A stretch of 64,000 nucleotides of DNA, taken from positions 186,001 to 250,000 of the forward strand of contig NZ_NJDE01000010.1 in NCBI RefSeq assembly GCF_002205895.1, written 5' to 3'. Of the stretch, positions 63,668-64,000 are shown in pieces. Position 1 is the first letter of the stretch. Each line of letters starts with the position of its first letter. The notes under the pieces were generated by a model, which ran no database searches, was not told the origin of the DNA, and saw nothing but the letters and a program-made list of their open reading frames with translations. The translations under genes were made by a program, and so were the position numbers. The DNA comes from Saccharibacillus sp. O23 (lineage in GTDB: Bacteria > Bacillota > Bacilli > Paenibacillales > Paenibacillaceae).

Positions 63668-64000
63668 CTACAGCACCAATTGCAGTTCGATCTTGAGATA
63701 GCCGTCCTGCATCTCCACGTCGTCGACTTTGACCGGAGCGACCTGCTGCGGATAGAACCCCAGATCGTATTTGCGTTCGAGTTCGAGGCGCGTGCTCTCC
63801 GGAAGTTCGAGCCCGTTGAAGATCAATTTGTCCACGTGGAAGAGTACGGCGTTCTGCGGCTCGTTCTCCAACGTATAACGGCCTTCGATCCGCAGCGTCA
63901 ATCGATCTTGTTTGCCTTCGGCCACGACGCGGCCGTTTTCGAACGAGAAAGAAAAATCGGCGAAGTCTTCGCTTTGCGAACGCAGGAAATCGTTCAGTTC
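63668..64000 (-). CDS. Hypothetical protein, partial (5' end beyond the window)
   Basis: The reading frame enters from the right edge with no start in the window; about 110 C-terminal residues are seen (from ELNDFLRSQSEDFADFSF to YLKIELQLVL). They look like beta strands alternating with polar turns, as in lipid-binding LmeA/DUF2993-like proteins (GRYTLENEPQNAVLFHVDKLIFNGLELPE), but this is only a resemblance. An internal GTG at 63925 should not be taken as the start, because coding continues through it. The gene is convergent with the solute-binding protein, nine bases apart. Confidence 0.65.
   Translation of the reverse strand, partial: ELNDFLRSQSEDFADFSFSFENGRVVAEGKQDRLTLRIEGRYTLENEPQNAVLFHVDKLIFNGLELPESTRLELERKYDLGFYPQQVAPVKVDDVEMQDGYLKIELQLVL

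Overview
The window looks like chromosomal core DNA from a high-G+C (upper-50s % by eye) member of the order Bacillales, most likely family Paenibacillaceae. Gene order follows the Bacillus subtilis run hemW-hrcA-grpE-dnaK-dnaJ-prmA-rsmE-mtaB ... rpsU-yqeY-(nfeD)-floA ... phoH-pgpH-ybeY-dgkA-cdd-era-recO-glyQS-yqxD-dnaG-sigA-trmK-nif3. Other Firmicutes hallmarks are CIRCE, a glycyl T-box, class-B RNase P RNA, AddAB and HrcA. A Saccharibacillus-like lineage would fit the base composition and the missing sporulation genes, but that is a guess. Nearly everything is on the + strand. Only a zinc-ribbon/PH protein (10596-11096) and a gene cut by the right edge (63668-64000) are on the - strand.

Layout: 1-457 has no convincing gene; it holds a long imperfect inverted repeat, a palindromic promoter candidate and a terminator. 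458-7812 is hemW, a GNAT acetyltransferase, then the HrcA-controlled heat-shock operon (one perfect CIRCE before hrcA and a second, CIRCE-free promoter before dnaK). 7946-11096 is an accessory insertion (small membrane protein, MarR regulator overlapping a DHA2 drug exporter, zinc-ribbon/PH protein). 11199-17013 is translation/RNA modification (prmA, M50 protease, rsmE, mtaB, NUDIX, RlmI-like methyltransferase). 17666-29991 is a 12-kb double-strand-break repair block (addB-addA-sbcD-sbcC), followed by a HIT protein. 30901-35830 carries rpsU, yqeY, a protease-less NfeD, floA, an unknown membrane-anchored protein and phoH. 35901-51454 is the conserved pgpH-to-nif3 run with dnaG-sigA at its centre. 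51501-51930 is rnpB. 52316-63658 has a YpuI-like protein, a lytic transglycosylase, a cysteine desulfurase with thiI, a membrane protein, typA, an LCP cell-wall ligase, a PNPOx-fold protein, a PIN-PhoH ATPase and an orphan ABC-type solute-binding protein.

No CRISPR array, insertion sequence, prophage, tRNA or rRNA gene was seen. The most unusual signals are non-coding: three tandem look-alike hairpins filling the rpsU-yqeY gap, the long inverted repeat at the left edge, the absence of the sporulation genes yqfC/yqfD from their usual place between floA and phoH, and clustered operator-like repeats at the MarR-exporter promoter.
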